From Macrolepiota albuminosa (taxonomy: Eukaryota; Basidiomycota; Agaricomycetes; Agaricales; Agaricaceae), in the NCBI GenBank assembly GCA_027475525.1, contig JAMWFC010000115.1, positions 434,001 through 498,000 on the forward strand: DNA of 64,000 bases, read 5' to 3'. The stretch's first letter is position 1; each line of letters begins with the position of its first letter. This document shows positions 45,365 through 59,804 of the stretch, piece by piece. A model generated the notes under the pieces. The model ran no database searches, was not told the DNA's origin, and was given only the letters and a program-made list of their open reading frames with translations. The position numbers were made by a program, and so were the translations under genes.

Positions 45365-45689
45365 ATATCAGGGCGATACAAAGCGCGATACGAAGTGTAT
45401 TGAGTTGTAACGATTGCGAAGCCACGTAATACAAAAATATACTACGTCGCGGTACTACGAGCGTTGAGATTCAGGAAAGAACTAAGTAAGTAGAAACCCA
45501 CCTAGGGAGCAAGCGTTGAGATTGGAAAGAATACCAATGTCTCAACTCGCTCCCTAGTGGGTAAGCACGTGAGTCCCGCGACTCTGTGCACATTGGCCTC
45601 GTGAAAGTTTTACTTTAACACAGTAAATAAGTGGTGAGACCAACGTGAGGTCCAATATCTACAGATATTAAGTATCATTTCTTACGGAT
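45365..45689. other. 5' region of the Ngaro-type element and its flank
   Basis: No coding frame. Contains a strong inverted repeat (45496-45562). The junction between element and host could not be fixed, because no terminal repeat was recognised. Confidence 0.5.
45496..45562. repeat. Near-perfect inverted repeat (hairpin)
   Basis: Left arm acccacctagggagcaagcg plus ttgagattgg, right arm ccaatgtctcaactcgctcc plus ctagtgggt; arms of about 29 bp with two or three mismatches/indels and a loop of about 8 bases. It lies just upstream of the Ngaro-type gag. It may be the element's end or a tiny MITE-like relic. Confidence 0.75.
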
Positions 45690-46800
45690 GATGTTCGGTC
45701 TGCGCATTATAAGAAGATGCAAACACGTTATCTCCTCGGAGGCTGTCAGGTAAGAAGCTATAGATAATCTTTGAAAGGCGGTACGCTGTCTGGATGTAGG
45801 AACTCCACTAGATATCAAACCGTGAACCGTGTACTTAGATATGACCATAACAAGACTCGGTCGGAAAAGTTCCATTCCACGTCGTCGAATGTCTGTGGAG
45901 CAGGTATCTATTCGCTGTGATATACTTTTTGGCCACCCAATGGTCCCGGAAGGACTCGTCCTCATACATTATCTCCATACACCTCTCACATTCGCCAGCC
46001 CACAGATACGATTTGTGTTCGGGAGTATCCCAGAGCGGGAATCTTCCTCCACCAAAGTCAGCGATTGTGATGGAGACTGTATGAAGGTGCTGTAGATCCC
46101 TCAGGACACGCGCATAGTGTAACTTACGAAAAATGCCAAATGGTTTTAAATTAAGGAGAAGGAATAGTCATGACGTACTGGCAAGCCTACGCCGCCCGTA
46201 TAAACAAAAATGCCAAATGGTTTTAAATTAAGGAGAAGGAATAGTCATGACGTACTGGCAAGCCTACGCCGCCCGTATAAACCAACTTCTCTGGCCCCGG
46301 GAGCTAAACCTCATAATACAACATGTGTGACACAATTCGCACATTGGCGGAGGCGAAGTACATTGAAATTTGGAAAGATGGTATGAATATTGAGGAAGAC
46401 AGTCGGAGAAGTCCATGGGGATGGCACGAATATCGAGTTCGTTAATGGTAGGCGAAGCATGTGTGAATGGAAGTCTGTCGGAGGTATTTCTTGAGCCATA
46501 GTGGGGCGTCATGTAAGGTGACAACCGATCAAGTCAGAATTTTCCTGAGATACTTGAGATTTCTGGAGTAACAAGGCCAGTACACTGGCAGCGTCCATTT
46601 AGTTACGCGATCAAGGAACCCAGAGAACTTCATTGTGTGCAACCGAACACTGGAAAGTCCTCCGTATGGGACCTCAGTGGACTCCAGAAACATTGGTTCG
46701 AGATCGACAATATCAATATCAGCTGCAGTCTTTGCATAGAGAGTTCAGAACCATGCATTCAGTGTCTGGTTTCGATGTGCTTTTGAAGCGAGGGTTTTGA
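45690..46800 (-). pseudogene. F-box gene relic with internal microinversion
   Basis: Diverged copy of 22555-23614. Matching blocks include the region around gaaggactcgtcctcatacat (45950), the intron region and the MTPHYGSKN-type block near 46500. The ORF is broken many times. Positions about 46560-46690 match the same part of the intact gene only in reverse complement, flanked by inverted tttctggagt/actccagaaa. A 77-bp tandem duplication lies at 46129-46282. Confidence 0.88.
46129..46282. repeat. Perfect 77-bp tandem duplication (site 3)
   Basis: 46129-46205 equals 46206-46282 exactly, with mismatching bases just outside on both sides. The intact F-box gene has this intron segment once. Same period as the other sites. 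Confidence 0.95.
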
Positions 46801-47574
46801 GGATGGACTTACCCAACCAACGGCTGGACATTAGATTAAAACAAATAAGGTTTATCTGTAAAGTTCAACTATACATACAAATAACAAGTTAGATTCTCAG
46901 GAGTCACGGCACAGTAGCAAGATGACTGAGTCATACCTGTAGATACAAATAACAAATTAAGATCTACAGGGGAAATAAATCAGCAAGGTATAAAATAGAG
47001 AATCGTGCCCCCTCAGGAGTCATCACATGGTAGTGAGACGATTGAGGGGCATGAGGATTTGTGTATGTTGTATTTGCAGCTACAAGAAATAAAGTTTGAA
47101 TGAAGCTTAGCAAATAAAGGTGATTGTATGGTGGTGGAAGTGGCGCAACATATGAGGGAAGACAAACAAGGAAGATATCCGAAAAAGGAAAAAGTAGGGG
47201 TTTGATATTGACAAATACCGATTGTGTAGCCACACATGGGTGCAGAGAGAGGGGTATAGAAAAAGAAAAAAAGTCAGAACATAAACAAAATAAAAATATC
47301 GTACTTTTGTCTTTGGGTTGGTTGTGTAAGTCCATACTCAACAATCTGATATAGTGGACCGATGTACGGTCATTGTAGGCTCAAAGTGATTGTTGCGTCA
47401 ACAGCTACTCTCTTGGTTCACTGTGATAAAATTCCAGTGGAGGCATTAGGTGGAAAAGAATCATGAAATAAAGAATCACAAATGTTCAAGCAGTGCATTC
47501 TGCCAGGAAAAGCAATAACATGTTATATACATATCGTAGAAAATTAGAACCAGACCAGCAGATTGCTCAGCGTG
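46801..47574. other. Intergenic, 3' flank of the GMC gene
   Basis: AT-rich, no gene recognised. The part from about 47395 is homologous to 31275-31460. Confidence 0.5.
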
Positions 47575-49932
<2,358 letters not shown>

Positions 49933-50965
49933 CATAACAGACGACGTGGAAGTAGTGGCGAGGCAGAGTGAAGTTCTTCAAATATGGCCAGAGAGGATTT
50001 AGCCAGAAAGGTAGCCATTGAGTATATGTGACTGTGAACAACAGAAATACAGCTAACAGCTAATTACAGGTCTGGTCATGTGGAAGTCTGTGTGAAAGGC
50101 TGGGCTGTTCGACACCGGTCAGCGGTGCGATTAAGGCGACCGAGAGGACAGCAGATTCAGTCGAACGTACAAGTGCACATAGATTTCATTGCTGGTAGCA
50201 TAGTGAGAGACTAAGAGCTACTAAATTCAACGATGAACATTTGTGAGCCGAAGGTATATCGAGAACACGCTCATTGCGTAAGGTCTGGGGCATTAGAGAA
50301 GAAGACTCGAAATCGAACCTTAATGCTGATGAACGCGAGCTCGAACCGTGCCTCTGAATCCGAAAAGAAGTGGATTGAGTCGTATTTGTTATGACGAGAA
50401 TGTGATTGGTCGTGTTCAATAATGTTCTCGAGTTTAGGACTTCAAGTACATGGGAGGCAAAGGAGAGCATCGATCCAGAGGACAAATGTATATGTATGTT
50501 TGGACATATATACGCGTTATTTTTCTTTGAACCATTTTCTTACGAAAAAAAAACTAACTTATGCAACCTTAATCTCGCTACTATACTTTATCTACGCCAC
50601 TGTTTCTACCGCGCCTGATTCCCACCAATCCACTGTCTCACTGGGAACAGTCATTTCATCGTGGAGAAAGGTATCTACTTAAGGTAATACATGCTATCTA
50701 CCACGCTCAGCAGATGACACTTTCAACCACGCCAAGAACTCACCTCTGTTCATTTGATCAATCAAGTTCACATAGTGTCTATTCTTCAACAAAAAAGAGT
50801 TTGTTTCTCCTTGGCATGAGTCTCAGCGTTATTGTCGAGATCAATTTCCGAAACTTTTGGAAACAAAGATCGAGTTTACTGTTAGTGTCGACTTGTCAGT
50901 AAATGCTTTATTGCGGTTTTTTACATAGATTACAACTTATTTAACGAAGCTTCTGCATTGATCCT
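49933..50965. other. Intergenic, nothing recognised
   Basis: 1 kb between the GMC gene start and the 3' end of the phosphatase gene. Includes the GMC upstream region. No coding frame with motifs, no repeat. Confidence 0.5.
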
Positions 50966-52961
50966 TCAACTGCTACAAGCCGTAAATAGATCGTTTCCAC
51001 TGCCGATCGTTGACTCGATATCTGGATGATTCAAGGACACATATTTAACAACACGAGAATATAGCAGGAAGAGTGCACGCACAAGAGAAGAAGTTACCAA
51101 TGGGAACCATATCGAGCGTTCCAAGGGGCGTCGAGGTTTCCATGGGTTGACCACCCCAGAGCACTCGAATAAAATAAGACTTCGTCGAGTTGGAGTTTTG
51201 TTGAGAATTGGAGCTGTTGGACTTGCTATAGAGCTCAAACACAACCTTTTCACTTTATATATCAGATATCAGGATTTCGGGCTCCATTTTGTAGGGGAAA
51301 TCACCTCAGATCCCATACCGGGCCAAACCATCGTTGAGATCTGTAGGAAGCCAAGGAGAGGCGAGACAGACCCGTCGTGAGCAATGTTGTGGAAGTATTT
51401 CATCTACATTCGTGGAACTGATGTAAGATAACGACAGTGGACATACCGCATTCATTGTTCCTACCTGAGACTGACCATTTATCTTATCCTGCAAATGTCC
51501 CTGGAGTTCAAGAATCCAAGCACCATATTTCAAAGCAGAAAACTGAGTCGACTCAGGTGCATCCCTATATTGCCATGAGTATTCCCAGTTGCCGAGGCGA
51601 TACACAGTGTCAGCCTTCAGTTGTAAACCAATCAGCTATCAAGGAAACATACATCACAAACAGCAAATACCGACCATATCTTGCGTAACGCAGTTGGAAG
51701 TAGAATTTACATCGCAAGGGAGCGTCTTGTCATGGCATTGCTTAGCGCTCATATTATCATAATAGCTGAAATACGGCATCACTACCCATGATCATCTGAT
51801 GTATATGCTTAAAACTCACTGATCAAACGAAACATGCCATCCTCCTGTATCATGACTCGCAATCCCTGAAATTGCATCCAAGTCTGCGTACAGGCCCGCG
51901 GCGGCAGTCAGATGCCCATTCCACGTCTGACTACCCGTAGTGATTGCTGTCTGGAGCTGACCAGCCTTAGGGCACGGATATGTTGGCTCCAATGAATCAA
52001 AGGAGGTTGATTGAACAAGCACTTCAATGTCGGAACTGGCAGGGAAGAGGCCTTTGACAAGCCCGCTTGCAACTTGAGAGGTTATTTGATTATTTGTTAC
52101 ACCTGGGAAGAGGGTCAGGTTGAAATTTGTAGTAAGAAGGTTAGAGAACGTACGAACTGTGGAAACGGTTGGGTCAAAGTGAGAGCTCAGGCCTAAGCGG
52201 GAGGCATACACCCCACGAAGGTCTCTACCATGCGTAATTGCGTCTTCAAGGCCTTCCTCTGTGATTTGAGGGAGTTGACAGCTAGAGAAGAGTCAGTGAA
52301 TAGAAGAGAAGGCCGTTTGTATTGTTCAAGCATACGTGGTGCCGATAAATCCAGGTCCGACCGTTTTTGTCCAAGGGTTGTCAGGATTAGAAGACGCTTG
52401 CCACTAGAAATACAACATAAGCGTCAAGACATCAAGTAATAGTTTGTTCACCTGAATATCAGCAACATTTGCGCCTGGCCCAGAGGCACTGTGATAAGGG
52501 TAAGACCAGAAGCGTTGGATATTGATTCCAAAGGGAAGACCTACGTCTTCAAACCATTTAAAGGGCCCTGACCAACGCAACTCCATGAGATATCCTCCTT
52601 GAAAAAGGTGTTCGACGCGTAAGGGGTACGTTTGTGGTGCCTCTGAATGACTTCAACATATTCAAGTGCGTAATCACGCGATGGAGTCCTGATAGACAAA
52701 GGTATCAAAAAAGCAAAAAAGATATGAATGGACATACTTATACTCCCTCGTCCTCACATGGGGCATGTTACACCAGTTATACTCTCCGTAAACGTTATTG
52801 GGAGTCGTGGACGAGTTGAAAATTCCAGGAGCTCCAGAGCCATTCAAGACAAATGTAAGATTATTGATGTTGGACGATTGCGGGGGGTAATGAATGACAT
52901 TGACTGCCTCTATTGCACTCAGCAATGACACCAGGGTAACGAACAGGAGGTGTACTGGCAT
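50966..52961 (-). CDS. Secreted histidine phosphatase (acid phosphatase family)
   Basis: Histidine-phosphatase superfamily, branch 2-like; releases phosphate from organic esters outside the cell or in the vacuole. ATG at 52961 with signal peptide MPVHLLFVTLVSLLSAIEA. Exon 1 ends in YNWCNMPHVRTREYK. Exon 2 has the catalytic motif as IQRHHKRTPYASN (RHxxRxP). Later exons give CQLPQITEEGLEDAITHG, SASGPGANVAD, the DPTVSTVRTF block, FDHYYDNMSAKQCH, and the acid/base motif FHNIAHDGSVSPLL. The end is TACSS-stop at 50966. About nine exons with short introns. Between CVGQGP and the GPGANVADIQ block (near 52560) two frames must be joined by an intron or a one-base change I could not resolve; the rest is continuous. 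It is divergent from the PLC gene at 53457. Confidence 0.8.
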
Positions 52962-53456
52962 GATAATCTTTGCCACTTGGTACTCCACGACGGACAGAGA
53001 TATTTCTGCAACTTCGGGCCCACGACGCGGCGGACATTTAGCTTATGGAACACGTGTGTAGAGCTTCTTTCAAGTCAAGAACAGAACATGGGAAGTGTAT
53101 GCATACTTCGAATAAGAAGGAACGTGGGCCGGGTCTTACGCGTGAATCTATACCCTTTGCTGGGCTGGTCGTCGTCACCTGTTGATGTCTGAAACCTGGA
53201 CTTCTGGCTATGGGACCGACAATGAATTATTGGTGATTGGATATTGGATATTGAGGTTCCAGTGTAATTATGATATCAATAATTTCAACGGTGACCTGGC
53301 TCCGGTGCAAGTCCGGACCGCACTTGGTTCTCAGGCTACTAGACAGGTACACAGGGCTTCAGAAGACTAGGACCTGGTTTTGACAACATGGAATAATAAA
53401 AAGGGGTTAAACTACCGCTTAACCTCTTCTTTTCTGCACTCCAGATCACGTTCCGG
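52962..53456. promoter_or_regulatory. Divergent promoter region (phosphatase / PLC-X gene)
   Basis: 495 bp between two genes for secreted, phosphate-ester-cleaving proteins read in opposite directions. No other gene fits. Shared regulation is possible but nothing in the sequence proves it. Confidence 0.5.
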
Positions 53457-54990
53457 ATGGCTCTGCGTCGTCTCGTTACCTTCGCGTGCATCGTTCAAAT
53501 GTTATCTAGTGGAGCAGCTGCTTCGCCCATGCATCGACGAAGCCAAACTGTTCTCGCACAAGCAGCATTGACAGAGATACTAGAGCGTGGAGCACCTATC
53601 CTTGGTGAGGAACGTCAATAGAACACGCAGTGGAGTTAACCCATATCTACCAGGCTTTGATACTGGATGCTTGAAATCTTCAAAAACCTGTGATTGGATG
53701 GCAAACTTCCCTGACAGCACGAAACTTGTACACATGAACTTGCCAGGGACGCACGATACCTCCACCTGTGAGACAAAGTCTACGTCCTGATGACAGAAAA
53801 TCTTTTGACATTTTTAGGGAACTATTCGGATACCACCCAGGCGTCTCTCTTGCGATACACTGGCCCGTGAGTCGGTCTCGCTGGCTAAGTCAAGTTACCT
53901 GAAACAACCTGCTGTAGTATCCCCCCTGCAGATACGTTTAGGTGCCAGGAACACTCACTCCTCCAATCTTTGAATGAGGGAATCCGCGTCTTTGACCTCC
54001 GCTTCGCGTACAATCCCGGAAACGATACCATCGGACTCCACCACGGTAATCATCTGCTCATCTGCTCTCAGAAAAACATATGATCAATGTTGTTCCTGTA
54101 GCCCAAGCTTTGCTCGCTCCTCAGACAAGAATTGAAGACGTCCTTTTCGGTCTCTACAATTGGCTTGACAACCACCCCACCGAAGCCGTTCTTGTCTCGA
54201 TGAATTACGAAGTTGGAACTGGCACGCCCAATGACGCCGCTCTCCAGGAGCACCTCTACAGCATATTTCAAAGTGATCTGGCAAAGAAGTACTGGGTACA
54301 GACTAACGGCACCGTCTGTGTCTCGCTCAGCTCGACTGTGAACGACAGTTCAATGTTTTTATAGCTCGGCACCCTCGGTGAAGCGCGCGGCAAACTCACC
54401 CTCCTCCAACGTTTCACATACTCCCTACTCCCTCCCGACTCCACCAACCGTATCGGAATCTGGCTCGACGCTGCACACTGGACAGATAACGGAAAAATCA
54501 TTGAGATCGTTTATAACGCTCCTGAGAACCAGATCGCTTTCATTGAAGACTACTACTACATGGACGAACTCACCCCAGATGCAGGCACGCAACCCAATAT
54601 CGATCTGAAGTTCAATACGACGGTGGCACATTTGAATAATGCGACGACGTTGAATATGGATCAGCTGTATATCAGCTTTGCGAGTGCATCACATAACGAT
54701 GCGGTACCTCCAGTTACGCCGAAGGTGTGTGGTGTTTCTTTATATGGTTTTCGTTATTCTTGGGATGGTATACTTAAACAATTTTTAGGTGATGGCTCTC
54801 GGGAATGGGACGGATGTTCTGGGTGTCAACCAAAAGCTTCTTCCCTGGCTCAAGGAACGCAAGGGTCAGAGGTTTGGTATCATCAGTGTGTATCAGAATC
54901 TACTCGGATTCCAAGGCCTAACGGATTCGTTTAGTGCTCGATTTTTATGATGCTGTTCCTGGACTTGTTGAAGCGGTTATTGGTTTATAA
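53457..54990 (+). CDS. Secreted PLC-X-domain protein (PI-PLC-like)
   Basis: Phosphatidylinositol-specific phospholipase C X-domain family (PLCXD-like). ATG at 53457 gives MALRRLVTFACIVQMLSSGA, a signal peptide. Downstream exons: WMANFPDSTKLVHMNLPGTH (catalytic His1 context), DTSTW-NYSDTTQASLLRY, LNEGIRVFDLRFAYNP and GLHH (second His region), then ALLAPQTRIEDVLFGLYNWL, HPTEAVLVSMNYE, GIWLDAAHWTD, VNQKLLPWLKERKGQRFGII and VEAVIGL-stop at 54990. Six or seven introns splice in phase. Between exon 1 (ending near GAPILGEERQ) and NRTRSGVNPYLPGF, at about 53620, I can only continue by a one-base shift; this may be a real frameshift or a missed splice. Its last two exons were copied to 4.1 kb. Confidence 0.8.
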
Positions 54991-55370
54991 TACCAACATA
55001 GGGCTACGGAATATCATGCGGTTTCGAAAGGCACTGATTATCCTGTATATTTCAAGAGACAATTCTCTTCACTGGAAGAGAAAAAAATTGACCTCCCACG
55101 CTTGGTTTTATGTGACTCTAAAGTTCAAGCTTGAGAGTAAGTAACGATAAATGCCATGAAAAAAAAACCGTTCCGGCATGAGCTGAACCATTAGTAGCAA
55201 GGAAAAGTCAGATATCAGAAAAATCAATAGCTCGGACAGAACCAAGTCATCCTTCATAATATTCTTACCTCGCGATTGGTATGCTGGCCCATTCAGTTTT
55301 ATGTGGTCACATGTATCATGGTCATTCTCAACGAGTACAGTACATGGCACAAGAATATCATCAATGAGTA

Positions 55371-56518
55371 TCACAAAATCGAGGACCAGTCTTCGTTTCG
55401 AATATAAGTTTCGATGCTGGTAGTCGGACAATCGACGCCAAGCTTGAGCTGGGGTCAGATACATAAGCGTAGACGACAACGCTGGTAACTCACGTCTTGT
55501 GGATGAAGCACAGTAGGATCTCCTCCATTAAACCCAAATTCTGCTGTGAAAGCAAAACCTTCTGCTATATCATAGCCAACTTCCTCGTCGGGAACGAGCT
55601 TGGCTGCCGTCTCCAAGTCGATTTGCTGGTATCTGCATCCTGGAATCTCGAGAATGTTGCCCCATAACTTCATATAATCGTCCCAGCTCATCATAGAGCC
55701 GAAGCCCACCACACTCTTGCCGGGAGGTACCTGTAACAATGCACGTACAAGATTTCCCGTGTCTTTGTTTGCATCAATCATAGGAAAGGGACTGTTGGGG
55801 TTTGCAGGCAAGGAGAGTACATAAGTTCCATCGGGTTGCTAGAAAATGATTGCATCCGACATTGCAGGGAACTGAGACAACACAACGCACCTTTCGTGGC
55901 GCGATAGATGGATTGAGCTTCCAATTAGTTGCATAGAAACCGATGTGCACGGTCGACATCTTCTTTGAGAGATCTGGGAGACTCTCTCTGATATAATCAA
56001 CCACTGCGGCTTTGGAATCAAAGTGATACGCCCTCGAATACTTTCCCTTGCTCCATTTTTTAGCGCCCGGCACTGAAGAAAACACGAAGCGTTCCAGGGT
56101 AGAAACCTGTGCAGCGGCGTTGGCGATATTTTTGCCACGTCGAACCTCTAGATCATAACAGGCATTGGTCCGAGGCTGATCCGGAGGAAGAGGTACGGTA
56201 TTTTCGGGGTGAAGGATGGGTTGCCAAAAATCGGTGACTCCAAAGATGGCATGAGCACCTTCGAAGGCGGGGATGAGGGAGGCAGGATTGTCGAGGTCTC
56301 CTGCGACCATCTCGATACCTCTTGCCTCAAGATTCTTACTAGTCTCCTGGGAGAGGTTACGAGTAACACCCCGAATGCGCCACCCTGGCTCTGAGAGAAA
56401 TACATTGGCAACTGATCCTCCCTGTTATTTTATCCGATATCAGAACTTTTGTAAAATCGAACAGAATCACCTATGTTACCTGGGTGCCAGTGATTCCGAC
56501 AATCACGATGAGCTTCAT
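55371..56518 (-). CDS. NmrA-like NAD(P)-binding protein, copy 2
   Basis: Paralogue (donor copy) of the gene at 4755-5903 with the same four exons: 56480-56518, 55891-56421, 55494-55838 and 55371-55448; 330 aa. Dinucleotide-binding GITGTQ-GGSV formed by the first splice, followed by VAGDLDNPASL, FGVTDFWQPI, RFVFSSV, HIGFYATNWK, PQDLKLGVDCP and a terminal IETYIRNEDWSS. It differs from copy 1 by scattered replacements (for example TDDEEV-type versus DAEV-type positions and KLNPSIAPRK versus KVFPFIAPQK), with no stops in either. NmrA-like proteins bind NAD(P) and can act as redox sensors or reductases; no specific role can be assigned. It converges on the PLC gene. Confidence 0.92.
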
Positions 56519-56915
56519 TGCAGACGCAACTACCTTGACCTGGTAAGTTGGTCTCGCCTATCTATTTAGATGCGCAGCGAGTGCTTCCACCATTGGTCTG
56601 ATGACCAGTTGTCGTATGGACCAGCGGCCTTCTAAGTCATGCCCAATGAATGCTTCTGTTACGTTAGTGTATCGTGTGTTTTTCAGACTCGTGACTTGGT
56701 TACCATGGCTGTGTGACCATATATGTCAGTAAACCACCTGGCTCACCTGTAAACTCTCAATATGAGCTTATCGTATGATCTCTATTCAGAAGAAGATCTT
56801 ACAAATGGTCTTCAAACTTGGAACAAAATTCGCAAAACATCATTATTCAAACTAGAACAACATTTGCAAAACTTGTCCTACTCGTCATCAATTCAAAAGG
56901 GATGTTTGGTCAGAG
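56519..56915. other. Upstream of NmrA copy 2, 3' flank of DUF6535 gene
   Basis: About 400 bp, almost identical to 5904-6300. It should hold the NmrA promoter, which was therefore duplicated with the gene. Confidence 0.6.
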
Positions 56916-59804
56916 TTAAAGACGTTGTTGCATCGTTACTGTGTGCATGATGAAGGCTTCACTTGTAGATTCCTCATGAAGATCATCAGATTGGTGCTCA
57001 GGCAGAACACTTCTGAGCTGATCCAAAATCTCCGATAGCCCCTCGTTTTCCTTGCCCAGCTTGGCTGCATCTTCAACGACCCTCATCAACTTCTTCCAGA
57101 CCAAATCATGTGGTCGTAGCCTGCAAAGCTTGACCAAGGTCGACGTCCAGTGACCACCGACTTCAAAAAGCCACCATTGTTGAGAAACAACTGCAGTACA
57201 TATGGTGTCGAAGAGCTCAGAGCGGAAGATAACATTAACAACATTGTCCCCGACATCTGAAAACTCATTCAACATGCCTGAATCCTTGATACGTGTTGCA
57301 GCGTGCAGTGACAGACTGCTACCAACAAATGCATGCAGGGACCTCCAACTATCAACCTGGATACGACGGTTCAGGTTGATATCCCCCATCCTAGCAGCCC
57401 GGAGTAAAGCCTGAATTCCGTCGTTATCAGAAAAAGCCTGGACCACGGCTATAGAACAATCGGTTAACAATTGCATGAGCAGCCGGACGGACCAGCTAAC
57501 AACTTCTTGATGAAAGGAAGTGAGTATAGTCTTTACGAGCACCTTTGCAAAGATCGGTCGGCGGGTCGGCGGCAGTCGGTTTTGGTGCAGGAGATGGAGG
57601 ACATTAGCTAAAGCTGTATCTTGGACAAGACCAACAGCAATACGCTCAGACATGACAAGTGTGAATAAGCTTGCGCCGGCGGCTTCTCTTAATTCAGCGC
57701 TAAAACGATGTGACTGTGAAATCAAGGGAGTTGCAAGTCGTGACAACTCCTCTGCGACTATGTTGAGGAGTTCTCCAGCGCAAAAGTATCCTGGAGTAGC
57801 AACAATTGCTGCCAGTGCTTTAATCATCAGCGTTGAGTGGGCATTTCGTCGCTGCTCCTCACTCCTGCAGTTGGTCAAGCCAACGGTTCCACAAGTGAAC
57901 GCGTAGAGAGCCAAACTTGCGGCACTACGTATACTTGAAGTTGGCAGGCCCTCTGTGGATTTCAAGAGATGCAACAAAATAGGTACAGCCCTGATAGTTG
58001 TCTCTTTTCTGACTGTCGCAGGCATTTCCCATCGAGTTAAATATTCAACCATGCTATCCAGAATCCAGGTCACAGTAGAATTCGAGAGCTGAAGGTCTCC
58101 GGAAAGGTATTGGGAAAGTTGAGCAAGTACATCCCAACGAGCAACATCAGAATCCACAGATGAAAGTGCGATTACGCAAGAGGCGATGGCCGCACCATCT
58201 CCATGATCCTTGAAGTTCTGCAGCTCCCGGAGAGGGTCCAAGAGTTCTGGAGGCCATTGCTTTACAGTTCCTCGGGTCATATTCATCCAGGCCTTGCAGT
58301 AAAGCCACGCTCCCTCGGCATCTATGAGGTGCCACTTGAGGGTGTTGTCCTGTTCAAAGCAGGACTGAAATTCTTGTTCGATCCGCTTTGTCACACCACC
58401 GTCACGAAGCATTTGAACGGCAGTGAAATCACGTGGTAGTCCGGCAAGTGCCTGAAGGGCCCCGACAATGACGTATCTATCAGTAGACATGTTGAGGAGC
58501 CATAAAAGAGCGCAGGCGTCGAGCTTGTCGTCATGACGCGGATCAATCTTCCTGTGTCTTTTCAGATTCTTGTCAGGGAAACATAACATGCAGCGCAAAT
58601 AGTGGTTTACCTGTCCTGTAAGAGGGTTGTTCCATCTTCCGGAGTGTGATTCTTGTCATCCGGAGTCAATCGTGCTAGGAAAGACGAATCAAGTAAAACA
58701 ATAATTCTCCGAATATGTTCAGATAGAGGATGCTGGTAGGGACATTCTGGATATATCACCGAAAGGAAGACAGATGCCAAATAGAATGTGTATGCAATCG
58801 TCACGATAAGTAAGGTTGCAAGGGTCATTGTAAGGTTCACAGACCATAGAAGTACAATGATACCAGCGAAAAATAACAAAAGAGCAATGTGAAGGAATAA
58901 GGGCAGAACACTGATAAGAGCAGGAACATGCCACGATACCAGTTCCATGTACCTTGATTGTCGTCGACGAACTCGCTGAAGAGGAGAACCTGAATTATTG
59001 GCATTATAGGCTTGCAACCATTGCTTGGCGAGCATCGACACCAATGCTGTTGAAAGACTACATGCAAGTGCTGCAAACCAGAACCCATTGACCCAGGTCA
59101 ATTGACCAGAGGAGGGTGATTTACCCGGGGCTCTGGTCACGACAGATTCCGAATTTGTTTGGAGGGAAATGAGTTTCTCCAGAAGCACATTCGTCATGTC
59201 GCTAGCATCAGGAACCATAAGCTGGAAAGATTGTATAATGAAGGTGGTCAACACTGCCGAGAATAGACCAGTCTATATGGAAGAAACATCGGAAATATAT
59301 GAGATATCACATCCTGGCACTGAAGCAATGGATTTCACTGACAAAGACAAGGAGAACGTCCATTGCTCGATTCCAACCTTCTATTAGAGTGGAATCAAAT
59401 TTTGCAGCCTCATCGTTGTAAATCTTCCAAATCCGAGCATGCTCTGACATCTCTTCCCCTGGTTCATCTATTTCATAAGGGTAACCTATTTCATGGATGT
59501 TTATGTGAACATGAAGTAATAATAACACAGTAGGAACCCATACCAAGTTTTGCCTTCAAGAATTCTCCGGAGCTCAATGGAATGCCTTTGACCTTTCCCG
59601 AAAGGAAACTGGAAAGAAAACTGTGAGAAGAACCCATTTTGACTCATCTTCAACCCACCCTCTCAAATCTTTTGCTTCACTTTCATCGGGCATAATCTTT
59701 GAGCGGCACAATAGGCTGATTAGATCTTCATCGTCAACAAAATATGGAACTCGTGGATGGATGGGTCTTGTTGTCCGTGTTGTAGGGTTTGAACGGGAAG
59801 ACAT
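56916..59804 (-). CDS. DUF6535 membrane protein with long helical C-terminus
   Basis: Agaricomycete-specific membrane protein family of unknown function. Start ATG at 59804 (MSSRSNPTTR). The DUF6535 domain begins with RIWKIYNDEAAKFDSTLIEG and WNRAMDVLLVF, continues over an intron into TGLFSAVLTTFIIQSFQLM, then has hydrophobic helices around NGFWFAALACSLSTALVSML, VPALISVLPLFLHIALLL and LIVTIAYTFYLASVFLSV. After an intron (GTAAAC...ACAAG near 58600) comes a 550-residue alpha-helical region, possibly ARM/HEAT-like, with KIDPRHDDKLDACALLWLLN at its start. It ends with TAA at 56916. The exon between the N-terminus and RIWKIYNDE (59400-59640) is uncertain. Two internal pieces of this gene were copied to 3.9-4.1 and 6.3-6.4 kb. 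Confidence 0.82.

Larger units (their letters stand above)
35220..45610 (-). mobile_element. Ngaro/DIRS-type tyrosine-recombinase retroelement, split by copia 2
   Basis: Minus-strand order: gag (45364-43910), RT/RNase H (44103-42076), tyrosine recombinase (42079-41087, finished at 35656-35646). This ORF order, the absence of integrase and LTRs, and the recombinase fit the Ngaro group known from basidiomycetes. The outer limits are approximate, because I could not identify the split direct repeats these elements normally carry. A copia element (35657-41086) is inserted in the last codons of the recombinase. In-frame TGAs in gag and recombinase, plus a lost catalytic His, show it is dead. Confidence 0.8.
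54735..57204. repeat. Donor interval of the permuted duplication (A then B)
   Basis: Contains block A (54735-57037) followed directly by block B (57038-57204). In the copy at 3923-6426 the order is B then A with the same orientation. The junction of B's end to A's start in the copy shows 2-bp microhomology (tg). Confidence 0.88.
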
